From Euwallacea fornicatus (Eukaryota; Arthropoda; Insecta; Coleoptera; Curculionidae): a stretch of DNA of 64,000 nucleotides. The notes beneath the pieces are model-generated. The model had not been told where the DNA came from. It made no database searches and worked only from the letters and a program-made list of their open reading frames with translations. Positions 47,743-59,830 of this stretch are shown here, piece after piece; position 1 is the first letter of the stretch, and every line of letters starts with the position of its first letter. The stretch is from NCBI RefSeq assembly GCF_040115645.1, contig NC_089551.1, forward strand, positions 4,836,001 through 4,900,000, given 5' to 3'. The position numbers and the translations under genes are program-made.

Positions 47743-48983
47743 TAGAGTGTGTAATATTTAACCTGGAATATGGCAAAATCACGTATATTAAGCATCCAAT
47801 AAAGAAATATTTAATATCAAGTTTTAATCACACTTAGGGGGAAATATATTGCTGCTAAAGCTGATTCCCCTTCATCCCAATGTGGGCGGGGTGGGGGTTA
47901 ACTTTTTAATTTCAAATGACCATCCCCATTTTGTTCACAAATTCAGATAACACGGCTAAAAATAAGAAAATATTGACCGAGATGTTTTTTTCGATTCATG
48001 CTAGAAAATTCAATGAATATTTTAAACGGTTACTTCCACTTTTAAAAACGCTCAGTGTTAATATACATAACATGCATTAATGGAGTGCAGAAAATCCGCA
48101 TTGGGTGCGGCAAGTTAAGCACCACCGTCCTGGGACGGTTAACATATAGTGAGGAATCATTGGTAACAAACTTATCGGTCATCCCAAAATTGAAAGCCAC
48201 TTGAATGGTAAAATCTACCAGAATATTTTGGAAAACCAACTGTTCATGTTACTTTAGGTTTTACATTTAGAAACGCGTCAGAATATGTGATTTCAACATG
48301 ACGGTTGTCCAGCTCACGATTCAGTTCTTCACTATAAGTCATTTTAACGGTCAAAGGATCGACAGACCTGGCCTGGTGAATTGGCCTGCAAGATCTCCAG
48401 ATCTTACTCCGCCGGATTTCCTTTTGGGGTCATATCTCAAAAATTAGGTTTATAAAGAAATACCAACGACACGTGGGGGTATGATTCTGCGAATTATAAA
48501 CGCTTGTGCCAATGCTCCAGAAGATACTCTGCGTATATGTGAAGAGTCCTTTAAAACACGAATAAATAAGTTCATTGAAATTTGTTAAAGGCATTTTTAA
48601 CATTTACTTTATATAAAAGCTACACAAAAATGCACGTTTTCATTCCTTTTAAGACACGTGTCATCAAACCTTCGGATAAATCATAACCGAAAGAGGAATG
48701 GAGCTTCGTTAATTGCAGTGTTTTCTAGCATAAATCGAAAAAAATGTTTCGGAGAAATTTTTCTTAATTTTTGCCGTGTTATCCTATTCCGTAAAAAATG
48801 AGGGTTGCAATTTGAAATTAAAAATTTAACCCCCATCCCAGCCACAGGGGGGATGCTGGGGATCAACTTTAGCACCAGTACATTTCCCTCTCAGAATGAT
48901 TAAACGTTGATACTGAATATTTCTTTATATGTCGCTTAGTATTTGAGAGATTTCGATATTCCAGGTTAATGTTACACCCTGTA
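47743..48983 (+). mobile_element. DDxD transposon with about 265-bp inverted repeats
   Basis: Left 47743-about 48005 and right about 48715-48983 are inverted copies: TAACCTGGAATAT, AAAGAAATATT, GATAACACGGC and TTTTTTTCGATT-ATGCTAGAAAA in both. Flanks are TA/TA (TATA on both sides). This element links the long-inverted-repeat structure of the foldbacks with a transposase remnant in the same unit. Confidence 0.9.
48020..48587 (+). pseudogene. Decayed DDxD transposase inside the 47743-48983 element
   Basis: Shifting frames give FQHDGCPAHDSVLHY near 48293 (second Asp), then RPGLVNWPARSPDLTPPDFL near 48371 with the third Asp, YLKN-VYKEIPTTRGGMILRI, NACANAPEDTLRICEESFKT and RINKFIEIC then stop. 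The N-terminal half, with the first Asp, has been lost between the left repeat and 48240. Confidence 0.8.
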
Positions 48984-48985
48984 TA

Positions 48986-51059
48986 TGACGCTTTTTGAAC
49001 TTTAAAAAAAGCAAATTCATAATACGAGTCTTAATGTACTGAATGGTGACGAGAAACTGAGTTCAGATCGGACTGAATTGTATTTTTTAGCAATCGGTGC
49101 CGCCTCAACTAGTCGTAGAATGACCTGCTGATTTAACATTAATTTGCCGACAAAACCGGCAATAAACTAATTTAACTTGTCCCTGTTCACGGATTAATTC
49201 TGGTTAGTTTAGATTAGTTGGTAGACGTAATGAGCTGTTTCAAGTATATTATGCCAAATAAAGGTATTGAGAGCCATAGTAAAATTTTGAACTGGTGGCA
49301 CTACCATCCCCTAATCACGACCGTTTGTAAGATGGGTATCTTTAAAAATAGGTAAAAGCAATTTTTTCAAATTAACGCAAGTGTCCGCATTTTTGTCGCA
49401 TACGGTCGGTGTTTGAATGGACTTCTTCAGACCTTCCATCTGTCGTCTTCGTGCATACAATTTATTAAAAACTTTTCGAGTGAATAGAAATTTCATAACC
49501 CATATGTCAATTCATTATGGACATGAAACGTCTTTTGTGTTGCTTCGGACATCTGGAGCGGGATGCGGAGAAAAGTTGGGAGGTACCGCGAGCAAGGTCT
49601 CTATGTGCATATTACGAAAAATCATTTCGCGAATTTCTAAACATTTAAAAAGTTGTGGAGTATGCCAAATCTGCGGTTTTCGTAAACTTCCAACTCTACT
49701 TATGAACCTTTTCTTTACGCGATATCAAATCATTAGAAGAGGTCAATCGGCATTAACGGTTTCGAGGTGAATTGTAATCTCGGTAACTCGGTCGTCATGG
49801 GAACTCCAAAGCGGCGCAGAGTTACCTGAGGTTACTAACGTTTACAATTCCTCGGGTGAGTAACACTCAGAAAAGCCTATGGCACGTTTATATCTGATCT
49901 GGCTGTTGCTTTATTTGATTGATGCCATCACATTACCTCTTCACTGCTTCTTGTATATCTAAGTGCCAAGTTTATCAGATCATTTAATCAAGACTGAAGC
50001 TTTATTGTGGGTTTTGAATTCGCATCAATGCGAGTAATAAGCCAGACGTTTTTAATGAGGATCGTAATAATAGAAGACAACCAATTTTCTGCTAGTGTCG
50101 ATTTCTGTGAAGTGTAAGGAAACAGATATATCTACCGAAACATTTCAAAAAGGTGCAAAAAGGAGAGAATAATGCGGTCCCTTCTAGGCTCTGCTTGCAT
50201 AGGATCTAGATCTGTGTGATTTCTAATTACACTGTGTCTGCAATTGCACCAGAAAAATTCATGCAAGGCTAATCGGAGATTATTTAAAAAATCTAAACCA
50301 CATCCAATCAATTACTACACGAAAGTATGCACATGACGACGAGACACGAAAAAAGCGCAACAAATTGAGGGAAGATGAAAGACAATCAACACAACTGGAC
50401 CGTTGTGACCCCTTTTTGCCACAAAAGACCCTCAACTAGTCCCCAATCTCACTTCTTTTTCGCTTCAACCGCTCCATTGGAGCGTTTCCAAGTGAATTTT
50501 TTCCTTTTCTTTATATTTTTGAGTGATTATGTAAGTAAGTGTTTTTGACGCAAGGGCGGAAATACCAAATCGTCGAGATCTTTTTTTTCCGAAAGTAAAG
50601 ATTTTGAGAAACAAATTATTTCATTTACTTAGAGCGAGATGTTTCCTAGATGCGAGACAATTAAATCGAAATTGGCAACTTTTTGAAAGTACTCTGTATT
50701 AAATGTACAAGAAACGAAAGTCCGCTGAACACATCGTCCAAAGGCATCAAATAACGGAACACTACGTGAAGTATCACTGTAATAAAAAAAATTTGTTAAT
50801 TTTTATACTATAAAACTACTATAAAATCAAGAAGTAATTTTTTTGTAGGTTGGAAGGACTGGCTGCGACATCCATGCAAGGTTTCACGCCAATATATTGA
50901 GTTGCTCCAGAACTACACGTGTTTTTGTAAACATACAGAATATTTTGTTGAACAAAAAATTTACAGCACCTCCGGTTGCAGAATGGATATTCTGTCGTGG
51001 AAACGTTGAAGACGTTACAGTAGGCCTTTGACGTCACCGTTATGACGCTAAAAAATATT
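48986..51059. other. No gene seen
   Basis: Intron 1 sequence. An open frame of 117 residues at 49417-49770 (+) is Cys/Arg-rich but matches no family I know. No repeats recognised. Confidence 0.4.
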
Positions 51060-51940
51060 TTCAAGTGATAGAAAGAAGTTCAAAACCAACAGCGTCTCGG
51101 ACAAGCATCAACATCTACCGATGAAAGCCACGTCAAGGAAATCAAAGATTTGGTACTCCAAAATCGTCCATTGTCAATTCAAGACCTTGCTGATGCTACG
51201 GGAATTTCATTTGGGTCAACCTTAACAATGACAAAAATGTTTTGTGGCGCAAATGCGTCAAATATCAATTGTGTCCAAAAACACTAAATTTTTTTGAAAA
51301 AAAAGCCGCTACGGTGAAATCCGTCAAACAAAGATTTTTGACTACCAGGACGTCATGGAACGCATCATTACGGAAGATGAGACGTGGATCGATCCATACA
51401 CCCCGGAAACGACAATCGATCGAATATCGTGGGAAAGATGAACAAGGGTAGAAAAACCGGCATCAAATTCGCTCAAAATCAAAATCATGTTTGACAGTTT
51501 TAATCGATTATCGCGGTGTTGCGTATTATGAATTTCTTCCGCCAGACCAAATTGTTAATAAGGAATATTATTTGAGCGTTAAGGCCCGTTTGAGTTTTAG
51601 CTATTCCTCGGAAGGGGCCGGAATTGTGGGCAGACAATTCTTGGTTTTTATACCACGATTATGCATCATCCCACGCTGCATTGATTGTTCGAGAACTTGT
51701 CCAAAATCTCGACCCGTGTCGTTCCACAACCACCGCATTCGCCTGACTTGGCACCGTTAGACTTCTGGCCTGTTCAACAAGCTGAAAAGACCACTCCGGG
51801 GACACTTTTTTGACCCAATTGAGGAGATGAAAGCCGAATCGTGGAGACTATTGAAGGCCATCCCGGAAGAAGACTTCGCTGATTGTTTCGAGGAGTGGAA
51901 AAAACGAGAGCATAAGTGCAAAATTTATCTGAAAGAATAA
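51060..51940 (+). pseudogene. Decayed mariner transposase of a different subfamily
   Basis: Text in order: HVKEIKDLVLQNRPLSIQDL then ADATGISFGS (helix-turn-helix), KKAATVKSVKQRFL, ERIITEDETWIDP-like sequence near 51355 with the first Asp, and TVLIDYRGVAYYEFLPPDQI then VNKEYYL. A damaged FYHDYASSHAALIVREL and PPHSPDLAPLDFWP region near 51640-51770, IPEEDFADCFEEWKKREHKC and the stop at 51938-51940 complete it. Clearly mariner D,D34D type but not the irritans-like family. I could not locate its inverted repeats; the N-terminus before 51060 is unreadable. Confidence 0.8.
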
Positions 51941-54028
51941 ATAACGATTTTTCAATTTATAATTAAACCCCTCTTGCTTTTTGATCGCAGCGTATGGGAA
52001 CAATCTGATTTTGAAAGGTTTGAAGGATTAGACAAGACCCGGTGCTCAAAGTTGGGTTAAATGTCGCAAAAACTGTAAGCGTTGTATCTCAAATACTAAA
52101 AAATATGAAAAACTTAGACACCCTGTAACTCAAAAACCGAGCAACCTCCGACAACGTGTCATTGCAGCCAACTGATTTGACTCCCTTGAATTTTTGTCCT
52201 TCACACGTAGCATTGAAAACTTAACTGTTAAGCATTAAATTCGAGGGCTTACGCTAGAAGAATTACGAATTGAACGTATCAACCGACAACAAAGCAGGCC
52301 CTAATGGGCCGCCCCGTGCAGGGCTTTAGAAGTGATATAATCAAGATTACCTGCACGATAAACACAGCAGTTATTGGAGTTAGCTAAGGGTAGTAATAAT
52401 AGAAATTTAAAAGCCACGTTATGTCTGTTTTCTCGGGGAGGAAATATACCTACTCCGGTTCAATGTGTTCAAAGGGATTTGTGACACAATCTTACATCTA
52501 AGCGATTTGTAGGCGTTTTAGGCTTCATTAGGATTTCAGCTCGTTCGAGAGAGGGAATTGCATTATTTCTGGCTTGAAATTGAAGACACAGTAGAATTCT
52601 TGTCTTAAGAAAAAAATACAATACACTATTAACATTATCTTTACTGTGTACGACATCATTGTCACTCTGTCATTAGGTGGAAGTAGAGAACGTGATGTTT
52701 TTACCATTCCCTGACCTCCACACTGTGATGACTGTTGTAAAAAGACTCATCCGCGGATAGGTCTAGGGGCAAAAGAGACGGGAAGGTCCATTTCCCAAAG
52801 CTTTTAGCCCTAGCATTCACGTTAACAACAGCTGCAGAACTAATCCATCAGTTCTTATTCTCACGAACTTACCTTAAGCCCCAATCAAGATTGAAAAAGC
52901 AATTAAGACACTATCATTATGTTATTTTCCTAAGTTAATAATACAGAAGCCAAGGCACGACATAATTAAATAATCAATGAACGGCCGTGTAATTTACAGC
53001 TCCTATAGCTTATGGTGATAACATTCCCAAAAATTTCATTTAAATCGCTATATTATGTAACGGTAACTGGCAAATGGATATTTAAGCAGTAATTATGAAT
53101 AAATGGCCGCATGCAAAAATGCTATTAACAATTACCGACCTTATCAGAAATCTGCTTTGTTTATTATTAATGCGAAGCAATTAGGGCTCACGAAAGTATG
53201 TGTGGGGCAAAAGGATCAATATTTCTAATTTATTAAAAGGGGGTTTCCTATAAATATTTAAAGCGTTGAAATAGGTGAGGTATTAATAGAGTCAATAGCT
53301 CCTAAATGAATCATCTACCAATCATTTCACACACAGAACAACCCTCTGGAAAGCACGTTGAAGGCAAGAAGTCATGGCATAGAGTCCCGTTTCAAATTAC
53401 CATCACAATTTTATGCTCAAAGTACCTGTCCGAAGGGAGTACATACCCTTCAACTTCACAAACATCATTACACCTCTATTAGTAAGTTCTATGAGCACAA
53501 TTGCTTGGCTTTTACATGGTAATTTTGATTGAGGTATTCAAGGCTCTTTTGGCTCGAGATGAAGTTTACTAATTAAAATCGCCTAGTTATCGAGATTTCT
53601 AGATAGCAGACGGCACTTGGGGCTCAAATAAATCAAATCCAATTCGCGTGAATTTCTCCTGATATCTACTTAAATCAGAATCAGCGAAAATTTACCAAAT
53701 CCTCCATCGTTCCTTGTTTCGTCCCGGTCTTTAATTTTCCATATTTCTCGTATTTTCTGGGCTGCACCTAAAATTACAGCTCCCATGAAATAAAATTTCC
53801 TTATTCTCTAATTGCGTAACAATTATGTATACAAGTGAATTAAACCACTGCTTATTCACGCGACGAACTATTAAGTCCCCGAGCGTAGAAAGTGGCTTAA
53901 GCTATTCAAGCGAATAAACAAGTTTAAGTCACGGGTTTCATGAAAAATTTCTCATCGATTTTAAATATATTCTAATGAAAAAATTGACTTATCACACTGT
54001 ATTCGGGGAACTGCAACGAGTTTTACTA
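51941..54028. other. No gene seen; TE-poor part of intron 1
   Basis: No mobile element recognised. About 52900-53900 is AT-rich with several TAATTA/AATTAA motifs and no ORFs, a plausible but unproven regulatory stretch. Confidence 0.4.
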
Positions 54029-54030
54029 TA

Positions 54031-54898
54031 CAGGGTGTTTATTAAGTGCTTGTACAAATTTTAAAGAGGGAATCTCCGACTAATTTTAACATAAAAGGTT
54101 AGTATGAACATAGATATGTATCGACTAGGTTCTTCACATACAGGGCTTCAAAAAAGAATTCTTTTTGGTATTTTGATCATATTTTTGTTCGATAACATGG
54201 AAATTTGGCGAAATTCCGAACACTGGGAGTATCGATGATGATAAACTTAAATATTTACTTAGTTTTTAGTTTAATCGTAGAGAGCGCCACATATGCATGT
54301 TGTATCTGGATTTAAATAACCATATCTCTTAGTATTTGTCGCTAAAAGCACCCGTTTCTAAAAAAAAAAACAGTTTTAGGCTTAAACCTGCGTTGGAAGT
54401 TTGTAAGTTGGATCACTGAGAATTTTCGAAAAATAAGCGAAAAATGCCTCTTTTGTCGATTGTCTTATGATGAGACAAACTTAAATCACTTATAAGGCTA
54501 AAACCAAGTCACTTTTACGAATAAGTGATTAACATTTGCAATATATGCTAAAAATGGTTGCCGCCCACTGCAATGCACGCATCAAACCGCCTTAAAAAAT
54601 TTTATGTTGAACTCTTTCGAATATACCTGGTGTCTGATTAATAATGACACGCGATTCAAATGTTCGTTTCTTAAATCTTGTCCATTTCGGACTGGACTTT
54701 TGTAACAAGTGCCTTCGACTGCCCCCATAAAACAGTCTAAATGATTGAAATCTGCTGATTTGGGATGGTTTCTCTTTGAAGCCCTGCATATCAAGAGCCA
54801 AGCCGATGGGGGCCTACGTGCATATGAGCTGCTTATCTTAAAATTAGTCAAAAATTCACTTTTTAAACTTTCTACACATAGTTAATGAACACCCCGTG
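54031..54898 (-). mobile_element. Deleted DDxD transposon (foldback-like)
   Basis: Ends CAGGGTGTTTATTAAGTG and CACGGGGTGTTCATTAACTA (read from the right), then GACTAATTTTAA in both and an internal CAGGGCTTCAAA in each arm; TA on both flanks. Between them a minus-strand reading near 54550-54790 gives DMQGFKEKPSQISRF, then TFESRVIINQTPGIFERV and RRFDACIAVGGNHF. That last part is the C-terminal signature of DDxD transposases. Confidence 0.75.
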
Positions 54899-54900
54899 TA

Positions 54901-56559
54901 GGGTGGTCCTTGGCGCATCTGCCAGAGCCTAAAGGTGAGTCATCGAAGCAATTTTAAGTCACAAACATCTAATGATACATAACCCTTAAGCTCGATCCTA
55001 ACTGAACTACATTAATGTTCTCTTTTTTTAGTTATTCAAGCAGCTGGATTCGCAGATTTGGTTAAATACGTATATTTTCCGAAACTCGAATTTCCTATTA
55101 ACATAAAGGGACTTTTTGATCATTTCAATTACATCAAAATCGAATTAATTTTAGGCTGCAATGGACCTTAACGATTTACACAACAAACAGCTCTAGAGAC
55201 GACAATTAATAATTTTATGTCTCATATATTTCTGATGTTAACCGGATTTTTGAAAATTGCCGTTCTCGCTCCCCGTAATTTGATCGAAATGAAATTTTAA
55301 TTCGAATTTTGCTTTATAATTTATAATCAATAGCACAAAATAAGCTTGAAATTTTCGAAAAATTAACGTCCCAAATTGGTCAGATTTGGTGCCTCGGGAT
55401 GTTCTGCTGCCCGAATTAGAATCGGTTAGAAGACCATACCCCGTTCTCTCTCAAAATTGAGGTTTTAAAGTTACCACTTTAGCACTGTTTCTTGCAAAAC
55501 TAGATCTCTTATAGACATTTCTTCCGGGATGGGAGCTTTTTGTCCTTGAATTAGAACGGTGTTTAATATTAAATTGTGTTGAAGGGAAATTGGAGACCCA
55601 AGATTCGAGCTTACCTCGATTTTGAGCGAGTAGTTGGCTCAGTATCATCATAATAAGCATGTTAATTAAAGCTGTCTATGCAACCTGAAATTAAATCGTC
55701 TCGAAACTCTCGATTCGAGGGTATGTTTAGCAGATTCAAATAATAGAATACGAAATGTCCAAACAAAGTTAATTTAGGGCTTATTGTGTAGACACAGTTG
55801 ACGTTTATTGGTCGACGCAAAATCCCTCCCTGTGTACCAACATCCCTGCTCGCAACGGGGCGATTGGACGCTTTGCCCACATCAAACCCGATAATTAACT
55901 CAAAATCAATGTCGCCAGACATCGGTCGGGTCAGCGTACAATAAACATTATTCTGGTTAATTATCATTAAGTTTTACACGTTGACACTAAAACTCAATAG
56001 CTCAATAGACTTTCAATCGATTGTTTTGGTAATATTCCATATCTTTCGGGTAAACACCGAAACTCAGTTTATCCTAAATCCGTACACCACCCAACATGAG
56101 TACAGGCAGGAAATGAAGAAACTAAAATTTCCGGACATGATGAAATCACTTTTTTCTGTGCATCCTTGTAGAGATAGTAAATCTTCATGGCTTTAGTATA
56201 AAATACTCGCTAATGGCAGGAAGGTTCGATCTACAAGATGTCCGTTTTGAACTGCGCAGTCTGTACAGGTTGCCCCAAGTTTCATCATTAGAACTTCAGA
56301 TATTGTCAGAATTGCACATTTTAAGGAAGATTACTCGTATAAGCACAAGTCTTGAGTTCCGTCGCATCGAAATGTGCAAGTTAGTTCGGAAATATGCCGA
56401 CAGCGGCGCCCAGAAAGGCAAAAATAAGCTCGAAATTATTTTCGCTAATCTGAAAGAAACTTGGCCGAGTTGGGTGCATTTTCCAAACCAAAAAGGTTTA
56501 TAGACCGAATGTGTTAAAGCGTTGTCAAAAATAAAAAATGGCGATGAATTAAATTCTCA
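54901..56559. other. No gene seen
   Basis: Intron 1 sequence; open frames at 55662-55967 (-) and 56213-56503 (+) have no recognisable family. Confidence 0.35.
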
Positions 56560-56800
56560 ATTAAATTCAAGATAATCTGTTTGCTTTGACAAGGATTATA
56601 GCACAAGAAATCAACGTATCTCATCAGACAGTGCGGACAGTTTTGAGAAAAACATTAATCTCGTCCGTTTAAAATTCATGTTACCAAAGTCAAGTAAGTC
56701 ATTTTACGTAATTGAGATATGCCGTGGCCGGCACGATCACCAGATACGTCCCCATTCGACCGGTACTTTGTGGAAAAATTACAAATTTGTAAAGAGTAAT
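56560..56800 (+). pseudogene. Small DDxD transposase remnant
   Basis: Two blocks: LFALTRIIAQEINVSHQTVR then TVLRK, a helix-turn-helix with the ..IA.E..VS..TV..VL.. pattern, and DMPWPARSPDTSPFDRYFVE near 56720 with the third Asp region. The sequence between them is deleted. Length and order suggest a heavily deleted copy. Confidence 0.5.
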
Positions 56801-57503
56801 AGATTACAAACGCAAGTATTTCCGAGATTTTCTCACCTTAAATCTCAAACACTATGAAGTTGATCAACATCTTTCAATTGGATAACCATCTACGCATTTT
56901 CACGATATTGAGGAGACCACTATCCAGTGTCAGTACTTTACAGCCAACTCTAGAGGAGAAAAGTCGTTGCAGTGCGTTAATGACACAAGCACTGTGCCAG
57001 ATGCTTTCAAATACATATTACAGAGTTTCAAGTCATATATGTTCGGGAACTCACCGTTACAGTTACCGTTATCACGAGAACGTTAAATTTTCGTTGGAGT
57101 GCTGATAACAAACAAAAACACATTGACCCATTTAGTGGTATCTGTCAGTAATCATGATTATGGCTGCGGAACTACGTTGTAATGCATGACCGGTTAGAAA
57201 ATCAAGGATTTGTTATACTATATAGCGGTACCTCATACGATCATATAATAATAAATAGGTTTCTCCTTTTCCTGTATCTGGGTCTGACAAGTCCAAACAG
57301 GCCTAGAGGGTACCATCCGTAACTATCTGGCAACTTAAAGTCATTTTTCATCAATGCTATACTATTGCGTAATTAATGGTCAGAGTCTGTAGTAAAAATA
57401 CAAATATTTTTCATAATATGGGGAAGCTTATTACCTAACTGTGACTGTGGGTTCAATTCGAAGGCCGTCGAGATGGTTCTCTATAGTGCCCACACTTGAA
57501 TAA
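56801..57503. other. No gene seen
   Basis: Unique-looking intron sequence leading into the 151-bp tandem array. No coding features recognised. Confidence 0.35.
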
Positions 57504-58482
57504 TTGAAAGCTGGTCACTAACAAATCGCTAAAGCTTAAAAGCGTTAGTAAGCTTTTGGAATAGATCCAGAGATAAATCGCATTATTATCAAAAATTGTG
57601 AATTCAATCTGAAACCCTTATAGCTGCTTCTCAATTCCGCAGAAACGTAAAGGGTTGAAGGCTAATTAGTAAAACATTGTTAAGGCTTAACACTGCTGGT
57701 AGTCTATTGGGATAAATATAAAGATCAATGGCACTGGTGTTGTGCTTTAGAATTCAAATTGAATTCCTATTTTGCTCTACTGCAGAGGCTCACAGAGTTG
57801 AAAGCTGGTTGCTAACAAGTCGCTAAAGCTTAAAAGCGTTAGTAATTTATTGGGACAAATCTCAACATGAATCGTACTATTATCAACGATTGTGAATTCA
57901 TTTTGAATCCATTATAGATACTTCTTCATACTGCAAGAGCTCAAAGGGTTGAAAGCTAGTTAGTAAAACTTTGTTAACGCTTAAAATGGCTGGTAGCGTA
58001 TTGGGACGAATCTAGAGATCAAAGGCACTACTAGCTTTGATTTAGGATTCAATTTTAACTCCACTCAGATACTTCACTCTACTGCACGGGCTCAAAGAGT
58101 TGAAAGCTCGTTGTTAACAAATCGCTAAAGCATAAAAGCGTTAGTTATCTATTTGGATAAATCCAAAGATAAATCGTACTATTATAAACGATCATGAATT
58201 CAATCTGAAACCATTATAGATACTTCCCCATATTGCAGGAACTCAAAGGGTTGAACGCTAGTTGGTAAAAGTTTCTCAACGCTTAGAACCACTGGTAGTC
58301 TGTTGGGATGAGTCTAGAGATCAATGGCACTACTAGCTGCGATTTCGGATTCAATTTCAACTACACTTCGATACTTCACTATACTGCGGGGACTTAAAGA
58401 GTCGAAAGCTAGTTGCTAACAAATCGCTAAAGCTTAAAAGCGTTAGCAGTCTATTGGCATAAATCCAGAGATCAATGGCACA
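57504..58482. repeat. Tandem array of a 151-bp monomer in alternating A and B forms
   Basis: Seven monomer starts (TTGAAAGCT-like) fall at about 57504, 57655, 57798, 57949, 58100, 58251 and 58402, a 151-base period with one 143-base unit. Odd monomers (A) read GCTAACAAATCGCTAAAGC then AAAAGCGTTAG. Even monomers (B) read TTAGTAAAAC then TTAACGCTTA and GCTGGTAG. The true higher-order unit is therefore an A-B dimer of about 300 bp. The last A unit is truncated near 58482, about 75 bp from the Rx exon 1 donor. A weak extra half-unit may precede 57504. I do not recognise the family. Confidence 0.9.
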
Positions 58483-58558
58483 TCTTCCCTATCCAGAATC
58501 CCGCGAGGCGTAAAGAAACAAAACGATGGTCCCCCATCGATTTTGCGCACTTACTTAC

Positions 58559-58742
58559 CTGCACTTTCGTCGTTATTCAGTAAACCTTTGTCTGGATGCG
58601 AATCGTCTTTTCTAGGTAGTCCCAAAATATTGTCAATGGTATGCCTGGGCCCGGAATTAGTTCCAACGACCATTTTCAATGGTTTAACCTCCAACCCGTA
58701 ATTTAGAAGACTAGAAGTGTCGTCACACCGATCTGACTCCAT
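58559..58742 (-). CDS. Rx: Retinal homeobox protein Rx, exon 1 (start codon and octapeptide)
   Basis: First coding exon of a paired-class homeodomain transcription factor that acts in the nucleus; in animals this family specifies anterior head, brain and eye tissue. The exon starts with ATG at 58742 and encodes residues 1-61 plus the first base of codon 62. Residues 34-41 read HTIDNILG, the octapeptide (engrailed-homology-like repressor motif) found at the N-terminus of Rx proteins. The exon ends at a strong donor, CAG followed by GTAAGT, at 58559/58558, leaving phase 1. That phase matches the acceptor of exon 2 and the joined codon is glycine. The start was chosen because it is the only ATG upstream of the octapeptide in this frame; an additional 5' non-coding exon cannot be excluded. 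A 151-bp tandem array begins only about 75 bp into the intron. Confidence 0.9.
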
Positions 58743-59579
58743 CGCCCGTTTTGAACCAACTAATCTAAATGGGCTGCCTTTTTGCTAGTGATGGGCGTTC
58801 TCGAGGGTGGAGCCGTCCCCGCTCCACCCAATAGCGACTCCGCTCTATCCAACATGGACTCCGAAAACTAGGGAGATAGATGGTAATGAGAAATCAACGC
58901 AAAGGCCCGCCAACTGTAATAAGCCTGACGTCGAAAATTTCATGGTGTAAAAAAGCTTTAAATTGGTGTCAACACTAAAGAAATTAGGCTGAATAAACTG
59001 CTATCGCTACCCACTTCTTTGATTATGAGTTGAATGAAATTAGAAAAATATCACGTTTATTAAAAGGATATAAGGAAGTAAGTGAAGATAAGGCGGATTA
59101 ATTAGTTTCAGGGGATATTTCAGCTTATTAGAAATTCAAATTAGGCTGAAATTTACCTAAGAGATCAGAATCTCCAATTTACTGAAACAGCGCATTTTAT
59201 AAATTTTAGCCGAGGCATAAATAGGTAGTCAGTTACGCGATCATAGTCAATAAAAGTCACGGGCGTGTTATGGTACGTTAGGTCAGTTAACGGTTAGGTG
59301 AGAGCAGGCGAGCTAACATTAGGTAGGTACCTCCATTGACACACCCGCAAGGAATTTAGGTACTTACACCCATGGGAGGTCCTCTGGGAATCGCTCGCTA
59401 AAAGCAGCCGTTCTGGGAAAAAAAAGGTATGAAGTTTGAGTTTTACAATCAAAAATACCATTATCAATCAGTTGAACGGTTAAAATAATAAAATTACATA
59501 GTACCGCTAATAAGAAACAAACAATATTTACAAAAACTGGCAAGTTCTTTCGATTGTACTTGGTTTGTGTTACATCTAG
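58743..59579. other. Upstream region of Rx; no gene seen
   Basis: Contains the probable promoter and 5' leader of Rx. A GC-rich patch at 58795-58860 includes the hairpin listed separately. I could not place a TATA box or start site with confidence. Confidence 0.4.
58805..58829. repeat. Short GC-rich hairpin just upstream of the Rx start codon
   Basis: A 9-base perfect stem (GGGTGGAGC and GCTCCACCC) with a 7-base loop lies about 65-90 bases before the Rx ATG, in the probable 5' UTR or core promoter. It stands out in AT-rich surroundings. It could be a structured leader or a paired binding site, or chance. Confidence 0.4.
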
Positions 59580-59830
59580 TTCTGACACACGACCCAAACA
59601 TCATGTCTTCTTCATTATGAACTATTGTTTTATGAACTAGTGACTTCAAGTGACCTCCCGAAAAATAATCTAAGAGCTCCGTATCGGGCGATCTGAGGGG
59701 CCATGCTGCGGTCCTGCTCTTTTTATCCAGCAGTGAAGATAGTTTTCCAGAAAGGGGGCATCATCGTGCACCACCACGCATTGGGTACCAACGAGGATCT
59801 TCTTCGATTTCTGACAGCTCCTTCAATCTC
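59580..59830 (-). pseudogene. Small DDxD transposase remnant
   Basis: Minus-strand reading: WVGTQCVVVHDDAPFLENYL (second Asp region), then GPQHGPSDR/AAWPLRSPDTELLDYFS and GGHLKSLVHKT (third Asp region), then NEEDMM. Frameshifts between blocks. The order and LRSPD..LLDYF..GHLKSLV motif are those of the superfamily. Lies upstream of Rx. Confidence 0.6.

Larger units (their letters stand above)
42490..58558 (-). other. Rx intron 1 (about 16.1 kb)
   Basis: Bounded by GTAAGT after exon 1 and TTCGCAG before exon 2, phase 1. It contains a mariner, two long-inverted-repeat elements, a retrotransposon fragment, a second mariner remnant, a foldback element and a tandem array directly downstream of exon 1. 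Confidence 0.85.

Noticed and set aside
49417..49770. 117-residue open frame on the plus strand
   Set aside because: No family motifs, no neighbouring exons, inside Rx intron 1; length is within chance for the region.
57504..58482. CRISPR-like array
   Set aside because: The repeat is a contiguous tandem with no spacers, in a eukaryotic intron.
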